NCBI GenBank assembly: GCA_029054245.1
Contig: JAIDFQ010000043.1
Span: forward strand, 372,001 to 436,000
Direction: 5' to 3'
Source: Lachnospiraceae bacterium
Lineage (GTDB): Bacteria; Bacillota; Clostridia; Lachnospirales; Lachnospiraceae
DNA: 64,000 nucleotides
Shown here piece after piece: positions 18,461 to 28,887 of the stretch. Each line of letters opens with the position of its first letter. Within the stretch, counting starts at the first letter, position 1. The position numbers and the translations under genes are program-made. The notes beneath the pieces were generated by a model. It saw only the letters and a program-made list of their open reading frames with translations, made no database searches and was not told the origin of the DNA.

Positions 18461-19355
18461 TTGCCGTCAGAATCATTTTGTGCATGACATATTCCGTAAT
18501 AGAAAGGTCTGTATCTTTGATCATACTGTACGTCTGGGCGATGCAGGATAATCCTCCAAAGGGAAGGACGCATAAAACAAACATAGGGGCACGGCTGCCT
18601 AAAAGTCCGATGCCGCCTGTAATCTCCAAAAGACAGCCAGCGCCGCCTGTAAGCAGGTTTGAAAGATTCCTACCTAGATGTAGGGTCTTAGACAAGAGGG
18701 AAGGAAGAATAAACAAAAGATTAAAGAAAATCATATAGCCTCCCAGCTTTGCGATGCTGTATAGCGATGTGAAAATGGATTCATCCAGCGCCTGCATAAG
18801 GGAAATAGAGGTGTTTTGCGCGCGGAGGCAATAGCTTTCCTTCGGAATCTGGTCTGCATACAGAACATAGCGAAGGAAGAGACCGTATAGAAAGGGGAGT
18901 CCATACATTCCAATCAAAAAAGGCAGGACTTTTTTGAGAGCTAGCACAGGCAGGACAAAGCTCAAGAAATACACTGGTCCTATGTTGTTGCAAAAGGCAA
19001 GAAGAAGAGAAGCCTCTTTCTTTGAAATCTGCTTCTGTTCATAAAGCTGGGCGGTTACATGTGCACCCATGGGAAAACCGCAGAGAAATCCTATTACAAT
19101 GCCATAGATGCAGGAAGACCGAAGGCGGAACAGCCGTCCTAAGATGGGATTTAACAATTTCACAAAGGAGCCTGTCAAGTTCATGCGGATCATGATTCCC
19201 GAAAGTACCATAAAAGGGAAAAGCGTGGGAATCATTCTATCAAACCAGAGATTCAGACCGTTCAACGCAAGGGACAGGCAGTCGGCAGGAGCGGAAAGGA
19301 TCACGATTGTAAGTGTGAGTGCAAGAAGGGTATATAGATAAAATTTTAGTTTCAT
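18411..19355 (-). CDS. ylbJ: YlbJ-like sporulation integral membrane protein (nucleoside recognition domain)
   Basis: LNLWFDRMIPTLFPFMVLSGIM, GFLCGFPMGAH, AFCNNIGPVYFLS; polytopic. Confidence 0.8.
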   Translation of the reverse strand: MKLKFYLYTLLALTLTIVILSAPADCLSLALNGLNLWFDRMIPTLFPFMVLSGIMIRMNLTGSFVKLLNPILGRLFRLRSSCIYGIVIGFLCGFPMGAHVTAQLYEQKQISKKEASLLLAFCNNIGPVYFLSFVLPVLALKKVLPFLIGMYGLPFLYGLFLRYVLYADQIPKESYCLRAQNTSISLMQALDESIFTSLYSIAKLGGYMIFFNLLFILPSLLSKTLHLGRNLSNLLTGGAGCLLEITGGIGLLGSRAPMFVLCVLPFGGLSCIAQTYSMIKDTDLSITEYVMHKMILTAITVFYYLLPAKILLWP

Positions 19356-19393
19356 AATAGGTTCTTTTCCCTTTTTGTGTTATGATAATGTTT

Positions 19394-20131
19394 ATGAGAA
19401 TCGACAGATTATTATGCGAAATGAATATCGGCACCAGGAGCCAGGTGAAGGAATTAATCAAAAAAGGGCAGGTCTGCATCAACGGCGTGGTAATCCGTAA
19501 GCCGGAGCTGCATGTGGATGAAAACTGCACGAAAATAACCTGCAAGGGAAAAGAGTATGTATACAGACCCAATGTTTACTATATGATGAATAAACCTTGC
19601 GGTGTGATTACCGCTACCGTTGATAAAAAAGAGCAAACGGTTTTAGACCTTTTGAAAGAGCAGCTTAAAATGCAATTGGGCGAGGAAGGTGCGGGGGTGC
19701 CTCTTAAAGATATTTTTCCGGTGGGACGGCTGGATAAGGATACGGTAGGGCTGCTTCTTCTTACCAATGACGGAGAACTTGCCCACAATCTGCTCTCGCC
19801 CACCAAACATGTTGCTAAGCAATATTTTGTGCGCACAGATATACCTATTACAGAAGATCAAATAAAATGCCTTGAAGAGGGCGTCCTTATCGGGGAAAAT
19901 GAGAGAACACGTCCGGCACAAGTGATGCCGCAGGGCAAAAATGAGTGCTGTATCACCATCACAGAAGGAAAATACCATCAAATCAAACGAATGTTCCGTG
20001 CGGTAGGAAATAAGGTCGTTTATTTGAAACGCTTGTCCATGGGAAGTCTTGCCCTGGATGAAACATTGGCGGAAGGACAGATCAGAGAATTGACACCAAA
20101 GGAGGTTGGGGATTTATGCTCCGGGATATAG
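19394..20131 (+). CDS. RsuA/RluB-family pseudouridine synthase
   Basis: S4 domain MRIDRLLCEMNIGTRSQVKELIKKGQV; PVGRLDKDTVGLLLLTNDGEL. Confidence 0.92.
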   Translation: MRIDRLLCEMNIGTRSQVKELIKKGQVCINGVVIRKPELHVDENCTKITCKGKEYVYRPNVYYMMNKPCGVITATVDKKEQTVLDLLKEQLKMQLGEEGAGVPLKDIFPVGRLDKDTVGLLLLTNDGELAHNLLSPTKHVAKQYFVRTDIPITEDQIKCLEEGVLIGENERTRPAQVMPQGKNECCITITEGKYHQIKRMFRAVGNKVVYLKRLSMGSLALDETLAEGQIRELTPKEVGDLCSGI

Positions 20132-20793
20132 AAGCAGTATTATTTGATTTAGACGGATCGCTGGTAGATTCCATGTGGATCTGGGAAGAGATTGACAGAA
20201 TCTATCTTGGCAGATTTGGCATCACCCTGCCGAAAGGTCTTCAGGGTGATATCGAAGGCATGAGCTTTTCGGAGACGGCACAATATTTCAAGACGAGATT
20301 TGACATCCCAGATTCTTTAGAACAGATTAAAGAGTCCTGGAATGAAATGGCATGGGAGCAATATACCCATCAGGTTCCCTTAAAAGACGGTGCAAGGGAA
20401 TTTGTAGAATATTGCCGAAACAATGGTATCAGGCTTGGAATTGCCACGAGCAATTCAAGGAAGCTGGTGGAAAATGTCATAAAGGTGCATGGGCTTTTTG
20501 GCTGTTTTGACTGCATCGTGACAGCCTGTGATGTGGAAAAAGGAAAGCCAGCCCCGGATGTTTACTTAGAAGCTGCAAAAAAGTGTGGCGTAAATCCGGA
20601 AAAGTGTCTCGTATTTGAAGACATTATCCCTGGAATCTTAGCCGGCAAAGCGGCAGGAATGAAGGTCTGCGCCGTCTGGGATGCCTACTCCCATAATCAG
20701 GATGAGGAAAAGAAAAAGCTTTCTGACTATTACATAAAAGATTATTTTGACATTATGGCAGGACTGTCATTGCCGGGAGGTTCGTTTGTATAA
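20116..20793 (+). CDS. HAD-superfamily hydrolase (phosphoglycolate phosphatase/beta-PGM-like)
   Basis: [56 protein letters not shown]. Confidence 0.92.
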   Translation: MLRDIEAVLFDLDGSLVDSMWIWEEIDRIYLGRFGITLPKGLQGDIEGMSFSETAQYFKTRFDIPDSLEQIKESWNEMAWEQYTHQVPLKDGAREFVEYCRNNGIRLGIATSNSRKLVENVIKVHGLFGCFDCIVTACDVEKGKPAPDVYLEAAKKCGVNPEKCLVFEDIIPGILAGKAAGMKVCAVWDAYSHNQDEEKKKLSDYYIKDYFDIMAGLSLPGGSFV

Positions 20794-22714
20794 TGGATTT
20801 TTACCTGTTTCCAGACAGGATATGATAGAAAGAGGAATGAAGCAACTTGATTTTGTCTATGTAATCGGGGATGCCTATGTGGATCACCCTTCCTTCGGGC
20901 ATGCCATCATCAGCCGTGTCTTAGAAGCCCATGGGTACCGTGTGGGAATCATTTCCCAGCCGGACTGGAAGGATGAAAACAGCATTGCGGTGTTGGGAAG
21001 ACCAAGACTTGCCTTCCTTGTATCCGGAGGAAACATGGATTCAATGGTGAATCATTATTTTGTATCTAAGAAAAAGCGTCCCACAGACGCATACACGCCG
21101 GGCGGCGTCATGGGCAAACGACCGGATTATGCAACGGTGGTGTACGGGAATTTGATCCGGCGCAAATATAAGGATATCCCGGTGATCATCGGTGGGATAG
21201 AAGCAAGCTTAAGACGCCTTGCCCACTATGACTACTGGAGTAATTCTCTTAAGCGCTCCATCCTGTTAGACAGTCAGGCGGATCTTATTTCCTACGGCAT
21301 GGGGGAAAAATCCATAGTGGAAATTGCAGATGCCCTTAACTGCGGCATTGACGTAAAAGATTTAAGTTTTATTCCCGGAACGGTCTACAAGACAAAAGAC
21401 ATTTCAGCTATTACAGGAGCGGAAGATGAAACATATAACGGGGTTCTTCTCCCGTCCTATGAGGAAATGAAAGAGACGCCTTTAAAATACGCGGAAAGCT
21501 TTGGCATTCAATACCAGAATACGGATCCGTTTACCGCCAGAATACTTGCAGAGCCATATCCCAATGGTGTTTATGTGATTCAAAATCCCCCTCAAAAACC
21601 CTTGTCCATGGAAGAGATGGATGATGTTTATAGGCTTCCCTATATGCGCACCTATCATCCTTCCTACGAAGCGGAGGGCGGTGTTCCTGCCATATCAGAG
21701 ATCAAATTTTCCCTGATCAGCAACAGGGGATGTTTTGGCGGCTGCAGTTTCTGTGCGCTAACCTTTCACCAAGGCAGAATCGTGCAGGTCAGAAGTCATG
21801 AATCTATTCTTGGGGAAGCGGAAACAATGATAAAAGATCCTGAATTTAAAGGGTATATCCATGATGTGGGAGGTCCTACCGCCAATTTCCGCCACCCTGC
21901 CTGTGATAAACAGTTAAAAGCCGGTGTCTGTGCAAACAGACAGTGCCTATATCCTTCTCCCTGTAAAAATCTGAATGCAGATCATCAGGACTATCTTTTG
22001 CTCCTTAAAAAATTACGGGCGCTGCCGGGCGTAAAGAAAGTCTTCATCCGTTCGGGAATCCGCTTTGACTATCTGCTTGCCGATGAGAATGACGCTTTTT
22101 TCAGAGAACTGGTGGAGCATCATGTGAGCGGACAGCTGAAAGTGGCGCCGGAGCACATTTCCGATGCCGTTTTGGATAAGATGGGGAAGCCTAAAAAAAG
22201 CGTTTATGAAGCTTTTGTAAAAAAATATCACAAATTAAATGAACAGCTTGGAAAAAAACAGTTTCTTGTGCCGTATCTGATGTCCTCCCATCCGGGATCG
22301 ACGCTGAAGGAGGCGGTAGAACTGGCTGAGTACCTGCGGGATCTGGGTTATATGCCGGAACAAGTACAAGATTTTTATCCCACACCTTCCACATTGTCTA
22401 CCGTTATGTATTACACCGGAATCGACCCTAGAAACAAAAAAGAGGTATATGTATGCCGCAATCCCCACGAAAAAGCTATGCAGAGGGCATTGATTCAATA
22501 TCGGAATCCTAAAAACTATGAATTGGTTTATGAAGCGCTCACAAAAGCAGGGCGGGATGATTTGATTGGATTTGATAAAAAATGTTTGATTCGACCGAAG
22601 GGGGGAAAAACCGATGGCGCCGTACCAAGTCATAAAAGGAGTAAGAATAAAACTGACTTAGTCGGTCGAAAGAAAAAGAAAACCATCCGTAACATTCACA
22701 AGAAGAAAAGATAA
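20786..22714 (+). CDS. YgiQ family radical SAM protein
   Basis: [12 protein letters not shown]...[34 protein letters not shown] (CxxxCxxC). Proposed TTG start at 20786 after gggagg. Confidence 0.88.
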   Translation: MYNGFLPVSRQDMIERGMKQLDFVYVIGDAYVDHPSFGHAIISRVLEAHGYRVGIISQPDWKDENSIAVLGRPRLAFLVSGGNMDSMVNHYFVSKKKRPTDAYTPGGVMGKRPDYATVVYGNLIRRKYKDIPVIIGGIEASLRRLAHYDYWSNSLKRSILLDSQADLISYGMGEKSIVEIADALNCGIDVKDLSFIPGTVYKTKDISAITGAEDETYNGVLLPSYEEMKETPLKYAESFGIQYQNTDPFTARILAEPYPNGVYVIQNPPQKPLSMEEMDDVYRLPYMRTYHPSYEAEGGVPAISEIKFSLISNRGCFGGCSFCALTFHQGRIVQVRSHESILGEAETMIKDPEFKGYIHDVGGPTANFRHPACDKQLKAGVCANRQCLYPSPCKNLNADHQDYLLLLKKLRALPGVKKVFIRSGIRFDYLLADENDAFFRELVEHHVSGQLKVAPEHISDAVLDKMGKPKKSVYEAFVKKYHKLNEQLGKKQFLVPYLMSSHPGSTLKEAVELAEYLRDLGYMPEQVQDFYPTPSTLSTVMYYTGIDPRNKKEVYVCRNPHEKAMQRALIQYRNPKNYELVYEALTKAGRDDLIGFDKKCLIRPKGGKTDGAVPSHKRSKNKTDLVGRKKKKTIRNIHKKKR

Positions 22715-22725
22715 GGAGATTTAAA

Positions 22726-23295
22726 TTGAGAAAAGCAATGAAAGGTAATTATGGATATCTTGCAGCAAAAAAACGCTGGGTCATTATTCGGACGCTGATT
22801 TTCTTTTGTCTTTCCCTCGCCATTTTTGTGGCTGGATATGTAACCACAGGTACAAGAAAAAATCTCCTTACCGTGGTAGCTGTCCTTGGCTGCCTCCCCG
22901 CATGCAAGAGTCTTGTCAATATGATTATGCTCATCCGTGCTGCTGGGTGCAGCCAGGCGGCGAAAGAGGCGCTTGCTCCTTTGGAGGGACGGCTTGTCGG
23001 GATGTATGATATGTATTTTACCTCTTATCAGAAAAATTTTGCCATCAGCCATATGATCGTGGAAGGTAATATTATTTTAGGATATACAGAAAGCGGAGAA
23101 TGCGATGTGAAGGCATGTGAAGAGCATCTTCAGATGATGCTGAAACAAAGCGGATTTAAAGATATGACAGTTAAGATTTCCGATGACCTTCCAACTTACG
23201 AAACACAACTTAAGAATTTAAATGAAATGAAAAAAGAACATCATCCTGCAAAGGATGATGAGGTCAGGGTACTTCTTTATGATATCTCGCTGTGA
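22726..23295 (+). CDS. Hypothetical membrane protein
   Basis: Two predicted TM segments; RBS aaggagat; co-directional with ygiQ. Confidence 0.6.
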   Translation: MRKAMKGNYGYLAAKKRWVIIRTLIFFCLSLAIFVAGYVTTGTRKNLLTVVAVLGCLPACKSLVNMIMLIRAAGCSQAAKEALAPLEGRLVGMYDMYFTSYQKNFAISHMIVEGNIILGYTESGECDVKACEEHLQMMLKQSGFKDMTVKISDDLPTYETQLKNLNEMKKEHHPAKDDEVRVLLYDISL

Positions 23296-23354
23296 CAAAA
23301 GGACCTAGCCGCTTTAAGCGAGATTGATTTGCGACAATATGGGGGGATGAGATT

Positions 23355-24335
23355 ATGCAGCAGATTTTGATAGGTGAAAACGAAGCGGGACAGCGGATGG
23401 ACAAACTGCTTGGAAAGTTCATGCCCCTTGCGCCAGCTTCCTTCTTTTACAAAATGCTTCGGAAAAAGAATATAACGCTGAATGGAAAAAAAGCGGATGG
23501 AAGGGAAAAACTTACATCAGGCGATGTGATTTCTCTTTATCTTGCAGATGAAACCATAAGCCGTTTCAAAGAACAAATGAATGATGTTAAAGTTAAAAAA
23601 TATGCGGAAGCTTACACACGCTTAAAAGGCATTGAGGTTGTTTATGAAGATGAACATATTGTGATTTTAAATAAACCGGAGGGAATTCTTTCTCAGAAGG
23701 CAGATCAGGAGGATCTGTCATTGAACGAATGGCTGATCGGCTATCTGCTTTTTGTCGGCAGTCTAAATGACGGACAGTTGGCTACCTACAAACCTTCCAT
23801 CTGCAACAGGCTTGACCGCAACACAAGAGGGCTTGTCATCGGCGCAAAGTCCCTTGCTGGGAGTCAGGAGATGAACCGCCTGATAAGCGGCAGACAGATT
23901 CGCAAGTTTTACCGCATGCTTGTAAAGGGGCAGGTGACGCAGGAAGAGACGCTGGAGGGATTTCTTGTAAAAGATGAAAATAATAATACCGTGCATCTTG
24001 TAAAAGGTGGGGATGTAGAAAAAGGCAGTTTCATAAAAACCAAATATTGTCCGATTAAGCATTACTTAGACAGGACATTGGTGGAAGCAGAGCTGATTAC
24101 CGGAAAATCTCACCAAATCCGAATTCATATGGCAAGTGTAGGGCATCCCCTTCTTGGCGATTATAAATACGGCGACAGAAAATGGAATGATGGGTACAAA
24201 CGCCAGTACGGCATATCAAGCCAGCTATTATATGCATGCCGTCTGGAATTTCCTGAAATGAAAGCGCCTTTTAAAAATCTTGATAGAAAAGTATTTGAAA
24301 TTCCATATCCAGCGCAGTTTCAGGAACTGCTTTAA
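23355..24335 (+). CDS. RluA-family pseudouridine synthase
   Basis: ICNRLDRNTRGLVIGAKS; GKSHQIRIHMASVGHPLLGDYKYG. Confidence 0.93.
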   Translation: MQQILIGENEAGQRMDKLLGKFMPLAPASFFYKMLRKKNITLNGKKADGREKLTSGDVISLYLADETISRFKEQMNDVKVKKYAEAYTRLKGIEVVYEDEHIVILNKPEGILSQKADQEDLSLNEWLIGYLLFVGSLNDGQLATYKPSICNRLDRNTRGLVIGAKSLAGSQEMNRLISGRQIRKFYRMLVKGQVTQEETLEGFLVKDENNNTVHLVKGGDVEKGSFIKTKYCPIKHYLDRTLVEAELITGKSHQIRIHMASVGHPLLGDYKYGDRKWNDGYKRQYGISSQLLYACRLEFPEMKAPFKNLDRKVFEIPYPAQFQELL

Positions 24336-24410
24336 GAAGGAAACCATTACGTCTACTAAGTACGGTTATCTTAAGATTTCTATGATAAAATTAAAGGCAG
24401 GAAGATACAT

Positions 24411-24956
24411 ATGGCAACATGGAGTTCCAGAGGGCTTCGCGGTTCTACCCTGGAGGATTTGATCAACAGGACCAATGAAAAATATTTGGAAAATGGTCTT
24501 GCCCTGATTCAGAAGATCCCCACCCCTATCACCCCTATCAATATCGATAAAAACACTAGGCATATTACCCTTGCATATTTTGATCAGAAGAGTACAGTAG
24601 ATTACATTGGCGCAGTACAGGGGATTCCGGTATGTTTTGACGCCAAGGAATGTGCGGCGGACCGGTTTGCGCTTCAAAATATCCATGACCACCAGGTGAG
24701 GTTTATGGCGCAATTTGAAAAGCAGGGCGGCGTGGCGTTTTTCCTAATTTATTTTTCCCACAGAGATGCCTTTTATTACCTTCCCTTTGAAATCTTCAAA
24801 TTTTTCTGGGAAAGAGCTAAGGACGGAGGACGGAAAAGTTTTCTATATGAAGAGCTGAATCCTGAATATGTTCTGCCTAAAAAGCATGGGGTGTTTGTTC
24901 CTTATCTTGATATGTTACGTAAGGATTTGGATGAGAGGGAAGATGCTTTTGGATGA
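24411..24956 (+). CDS. recU: Holliday junction resolvase RecU
   Basis: SSRGLRGSTLEDLIN, KIPTPITPI, STVDYIGAVQGIPVCFDAKE, HQVRFMAQFEKQGGVAFFLI. Confidence 0.93.
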   Translation: MATWSSRGLRGSTLEDLINRTNEKYLENGLALIQKIPTPITPINIDKNTRHITLAYFDQKSTVDYIGAVQGIPVCFDAKECAADRFALQNIHDHQVRFMAQFEKQGGVAFFLIYFSHRDAFYYLPFEIFKFFWERAKDGGRKSFLYEELNPEYVLPKKHGVFVPYLDMLRKDLDEREDAFG

Positions 24957-25040
24957 TATGCATACAGGACGCGAAAATTAAGATGATATGTTATGGGTAA
25001 TCAGCAAAGAGCAGAAATTGGTGAAGTATGATTTTATAGT

Positions 25041-25069
25041 TTGACAAAGTGGGGGACTTCTTGTATACT
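25041..25069 (+). promoter_or_regulatory. Sigma-A promoter of his operon
   Basis: TTGACA (25041-25046), 17-nt spacer, TATACT (25064-25069). Confidence 0.8.
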
Positions 25070-25140
25070 ACCAATAGTTTCGTATGGTAATATGGTAGCG
25101 AATTAGCACTTTAAAGTGTCAAAGTATTGCAGGCGCGGAA

Positions 25141-26271
25141 ATGAGGATGAGGATGAATAGACAATTGGTGCATACGCCGGAAGGCGTCAGGGATATTTAC
25201 GGAAAGGAATATGCGGGGAAACTGGCTGTGGAGGATCGAATCCATACGCAGCTGAATCTGTACGGTTATCAGGATATCCAGACACCCACATTTGAGTTTT
25301 TTGATGTTTTTTCTAAGGAGATTGGGACAACACCTTCCAAAGAGTTATATAAATTCTTTGATAAAGAGGGAAATACGCTGGTGCTCAGACCAGATTTTAC
25401 GCCTTCTATGGCAAGATGTGCGGCAAAATATTTTATGGATGAAGATGTTCCTATCCGGTTCTGCTATGCAGGCAATACCTTTACCAATACTACAAGCCTT
25501 CAGGGAAAGCTGAAAGAAGTCACCCAGATGGGGGCAGAATTAATAAATGATGGCAGCGTAGAGGCAGAAGGCGAGATGATTGCGATGGTGGCGGAATCTC
25601 TTCTTGCAGCAGGGCTGAAAGATTTTCAGATCAGCATCGGCGAGGTGGAATATTTCAAGGGTATTTGTGACCAGGCAGGTCTGGATGACCAGACGGAATA
25701 TGAACTTAGGGAATTTATATCGGGCAAAAATATTTTCGGTGCGCAGGAATTGCTGGAGGGGCGCGGCGTGGCAGACTCTTACAGCAATATGCTCCTAAAA
25801 GTGACCGATTATTTCGGCACCGTTGATGTTTTAAAGGAGGCAAAGGGGCTGGTATGCAATACCCGTTCCTTAAAGGCAATCGACCGCCTTGAGAAGCTTC
25901 ATCATGTGCTCCGGGAATATGGCGTTGAGAAATATGTTTCTTTCGATCTTGGCATGCTCAGTAAGTACAACTATTACACGGGGATTATCTTTAAAGCTTA
26001 TACCTACGGGGTGGGAGAACCTATCGTCAAAGGCGGCAGATACGACCATCTTCTCGGCTATTTTGGCAAAGATGCGCCTGCTGTGGGGTTTGTGGTGGTG
26101 ATCGACGATCTGATGTCAGCGCTTAAGAGCCAGAAGACGGGCATGGACCCCCAAGATGATCTGCAATATCTTACATATAATGCATCTAATTATGAAAGCA
26201 GACTTGCAGAGGCAAAAGGGCTTCGGAAAAACGGAAAAAAGGTTGCCTTGGTTCCGGAAAAGCAAGGCTGA
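25141..26271 (+). CDS. hisZ: ATP phosphoribosyltransferase regulatory subunit HisZ
   Basis: HisRS-like TPEGVRDIYGKE, LRPDFTPSMAR; adjacent to short-form hisG. Start may be 25141, 25147 or 25153 (atgaggatgaggatg). Confidence 0.9.
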   Translation: MRMRMNRQLVHTPEGVRDIYGKEYAGKLAVEDRIHTQLNLYGYQDIQTPTFEFFDVFSKEIGTTPSKELYKFFDKEGNTLVLRPDFTPSMARCAAKYFMDEDVPIRFCYAGNTFTNTTSLQGKLKEVTQMGAELINDGSVEAEGEMIAMVAESLLAAGLKDFQISIGEVEYFKGICDQAGLDDQTEYELREFISGKNIFGAQELLEGRGVADSYSNMLLKVTDYFGTVDVLKEAKGLVCNTRSLKAIDRLEKLHHVLREYGVEKYVSFDLGMLSKYNYYTGIIFKAYTYGVGEPIVKGGRYDHLLGYFGKDAPAVGFVVVIDDLMSALKSQKTGMDPQDDLQYLTYNASNYESRLAEAKGLRKNGKKVALVPEKQG

Positions 26272-26290
26272 CAGAAAGGATGGTATATCA

Positions 26291-26935
26291 ATGAGCGAAG
26301 AAAGATATTTGACTTTCGCCCTGGGAAAAGGGCGGCTTGCAGATAAGACGCTGGAGCTTCTTGAAAAAATTGGCATTACCTGCGAAGAAATGAAAGATAA
26401 AAAATCACGAAAATTAATTTTTGTAAATGAAGAAAAGAAACTTCGGTTTTTTCTTTCCAAGGGACCGGATGTTCCCACTTATGTGGAGTATGGTGCGGCA
26501 GATATTGGCGTTGTAGGCAAAGATACCATTTTAGAAGAAAACAGAAGAGCATACGAGGTGCTGGATTTAGGATTCGGCAGATGCCGCATGTGTGTTTGTG
26601 GACCGGCATCTGCTAAGGAACTGCTGCAACATCACGAGCGTATCCGTGTAGCGACCAAATATCCTCTGATTGCAAAGGAATATTTTTATAACAAAAAGCA
26701 TCAAACCGTGGATATCATCAAACTGAACGGTTCTGTGGAACTTGGTCCCATCGTAGAATTATCGGATGTCATTGTTGATATTGTGGAAACTGGGTCTACA
26801 CTTAAGGAAAACGGACTTGAAGTATTAGAGGAAATCTGTCCTTTATCTGCAAGGATGATCGTCAATCAGGTCAGCATGCAGATGGAAACGGAACGGATCA
26901 AGAAGCTGATTTCCCAGCTGAAGGAATGCATCTGA
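26291..26935 (+). CDS. hisG: ATP phosphoribosyltransferase (short form)
   Basis: LTFALGKGRLADKTLELLEKIG, VPTYVEYGAADIGVVGKD, DIVETGSTLKENGLEVLEEI. Confidence 0.95.
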   Translation: MSEERYLTFALGKGRLADKTLELLEKIGITCEEMKDKKSRKLIFVNEEKKLRFFLSKGPDVPTYVEYGAADIGVVGKDTILEENRRAYEVLDLGFGRCRMCVCGPASAKELLQHHERIRVATKYPLIAKEYFYNKKHQTVDIIKLNGSVELGPIVELSDVIVDIVETGSTLKENGLEVLEEICPLSARMIVNQVSMQMETERIKKLISQLKECI

Positions 26936-26975
26936 ACCTAAGAAAGCATATTAAACCATAAAAGGAGCGGCATCT

Positions 26976-28265
26976 ATGCGTATTATAGAATTAAATGATA
27001 CAACAAGGAATCATCTGTTGGAAAATCTTCTGAAAAGAAGCCCCAACAGCTACGGACAGTATGAGCAGACTGTCAATGAAATCATCCATCAGGTGCGCAC
27101 AAAGGGCGATGAGGCGCTGTTTGCGTACACCTTAAAGTTCGACAAATGTACCATCACCCCGGACACCATAAAGGTCACAAAAGAGGAAATCGAGGAAGCC
27201 TATACAAAGGTGGATCCTGCTTTTGTGGAGGTCATGAAAAAATCCTCCGAAAACATTACAAAATTCCATAAAAAACAGCTTCATAACAGCTGGATCGCAC
27301 CGGAAGATGATGGGACCATCTTAGGACAGAAAATCACTCCCATTGAAATTTCGGGCGTATACGTGCCAGGCGGAAAGGCTGCTTACCCGTCTAGTGTCCT
27401 TATGAATGTGCTTCCTGCAAAGGTGGCAGGCGTTGCCCGAATCATCATGACCACACCTCCCGGGGCTGACGGAAAGGTCAATCCAGGAACCTTAGTTGCC
27501 GCGGACATTGCAGGCGTAAATGAAATCTATAAGGCAGGCGGCGCCCAGGCGATTGCTGCTATGGCGTTTGGAACAGAGAGCATCCCCAGAGTGGACAAAA
27601 TCACAGGACCTGGAAATATCTTTGTGGCACTTGCAAAAAAAGCCTGCTTTGGTTATGTCAGTATTGATTCCATTGCCGGTCCCAGCGAGATCCTGGTGCT
27701 TGCAGACGAAACCGCAGCGCCCAGATACATAGCCGCAGACCTTTTGTCCCAGGCAGAGCATGATGAGATGGCAAGCGCGATTTTAATTACCACAAGCAGA
27801 TCTCTTGCAAAACAAGTTTCAGAGGAAGTGGATATCTTTACCCAAAAACTTTCCCGAAAGGAGATTATTGAAAAGTCTCTTGAAAATTATGGCTATATTC
27901 TGATTGCACAAAACATGGATGAAGCAATAGATGCGGCAAATGAGATTGCTTCTGAGCATCTTGAGATTTTAACAAAGAACCCTTTTGAGGTGATGACTAA
28001 AATAAAAAATGCAGGCGCTGTTTTCTTAGGCGAATACTCTTCAGAACCATTAGGAGACTATTTTGCCGGCCCCAACCATATATTACCAACCAATGGCACG
28101 GCACGGTTCTTTTCTCCGCTGAATGTGGATGATTTCCTGAAAAAGACCAGCATTATTTCTTATTCCCGTGATGCACTTTCAAAGGTACACAAGGACATTG
28201 AACTATTTGCCGAAAAAGAGGGCTTGACTGCCCATGCAAACTCTATTAAAGTTAGATTTGAATAA
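26976..28265 (+). CDS. hisD: Histidinol dehydrogenase
   Basis: GVYVPGGKAAYPSSVLMNVLPAKVAGV, GPSEILVLADETA, DLLSQAEHDEMASAIL, GPNHILPT. Confidence 0.97.
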   Translation: MRIIELNDTTRNHLLENLLKRSPNSYGQYEQTVNEIIHQVRTKGDEALFAYTLKFDKCTITPDTIKVTKEEIEEAYTKVDPAFVEVMKKSSENITKFHKKQLHNSWIAPEDDGTILGQKITPIEISGVYVPGGKAAYPSSVLMNVLPAKVAGVARIIMTTPPGADGKVNPGTLVAADIAGVNEIYKAGGAQAIAAMAFGTESIPRVDKITGPGNIFVALAKKACFGYVSIDSIAGPSEILVLADETAAPRYIAADLLSQAEHDEMASAILITTSRSLAKQVSEEVDIFTQKLSRKEIIEKSLENYGYILIAQNMDEAIDAANEIASEHLEILTKNPFEVMTKIKNAGAVFLGEYSSEPLGDYFAGPNHILPTNGTARFFSPLNVDDFLKKTSIISYSRDALSKVHKDIELFAEKEGLTAHANSIKVRFE

Positions 28266-28281
28266 GCTAGGAGATGATCAA

Positions 28282-28869
28282 ATGGAACGAAATGCCACGG
28301 TAACACGGAAAACAAAAGAAACAGACATTACTGTCACCTTAAATTTAGATGGCATCGGCAAAAGCAGTATCCACACGGGAATCGGCTTTTTTGACCATAT
28401 GCTGGAAGGATTTTCAAAACATGGCTTTTTTGACCTTGATGTAAAGGTGCAAGGCGATCTTGGAGTAGACGGTCATCATTCCGTGGAAGATACCGGCATC
28501 GTTCTTGGAACGGCAATCAAGGAGGCGCTTTTAGACAAGACGGGGATCAAACGCTATGGTTCCGTCATCCTCCCCATGGATGATGCCCTCGCCTTATGCG
28601 CGGTAGACTTAGGCGGCAGACCCTATTTTGCTTTCGACTGTACGTTTACGTCAGAAAAGGTCGGCAATCTTGACACAGAGCTGGTTCGGGAATTTTTCTA
28701 TGCCGTTTCTTACAGCGCAGGCATGAACCTCCACATCAAAATGCTTTCCGGGTTCAATAACCACCACATGATTGAAGCCATCTTTAAAGCCTTTGCAAAG
28801 GCACTTGACGAAGCCGTAAAAAAGGATGAAAGAATTAAGGATGTTTTAAGCACAAAAGGCAGTCTTTAA
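28282..28869 (+). CDS. hisB: Imidazoleglycerol-phosphate dehydratase
   Basis: TGIGFFDHMLEGFSKHGFFDL, DGHHSVEDTGIVLG, GFNNHHMIEAIFKAFAKAL. Confidence 0.97.
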   Translation: MERNATVTRKTKETDITVTLNLDGIGKSSIHTGIGFFDHMLEGFSKHGFFDLDVKVQGDLGVDGHHSVEDTGIVLGTAIKEALLDKTGIKRYGSVILPMDDALALCAVDLGGRPYFAFDCTFTSEKVGNLDTELVREFFYAVSYSAGMNLHIKMLSGFNNHHMIEAIFKAFAKALDEAVKKDERIKDVLSTKGSL

Positions 28870-28887
28870 GGAGAAAAGTACATAACG

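Noticed and set aside
24515-24545. cacccctat tandem repeat in recU
   Set aside because: It encodes the conserved IPTPITPI segment of RecU; coding constraint explains it.
24957-25140. T-box or His leader peptide upstream of hisZ
   Set aside because: No T-box core or discriminator sequence seen and no run of His codons; a plain promoter plus palindromes fits better.
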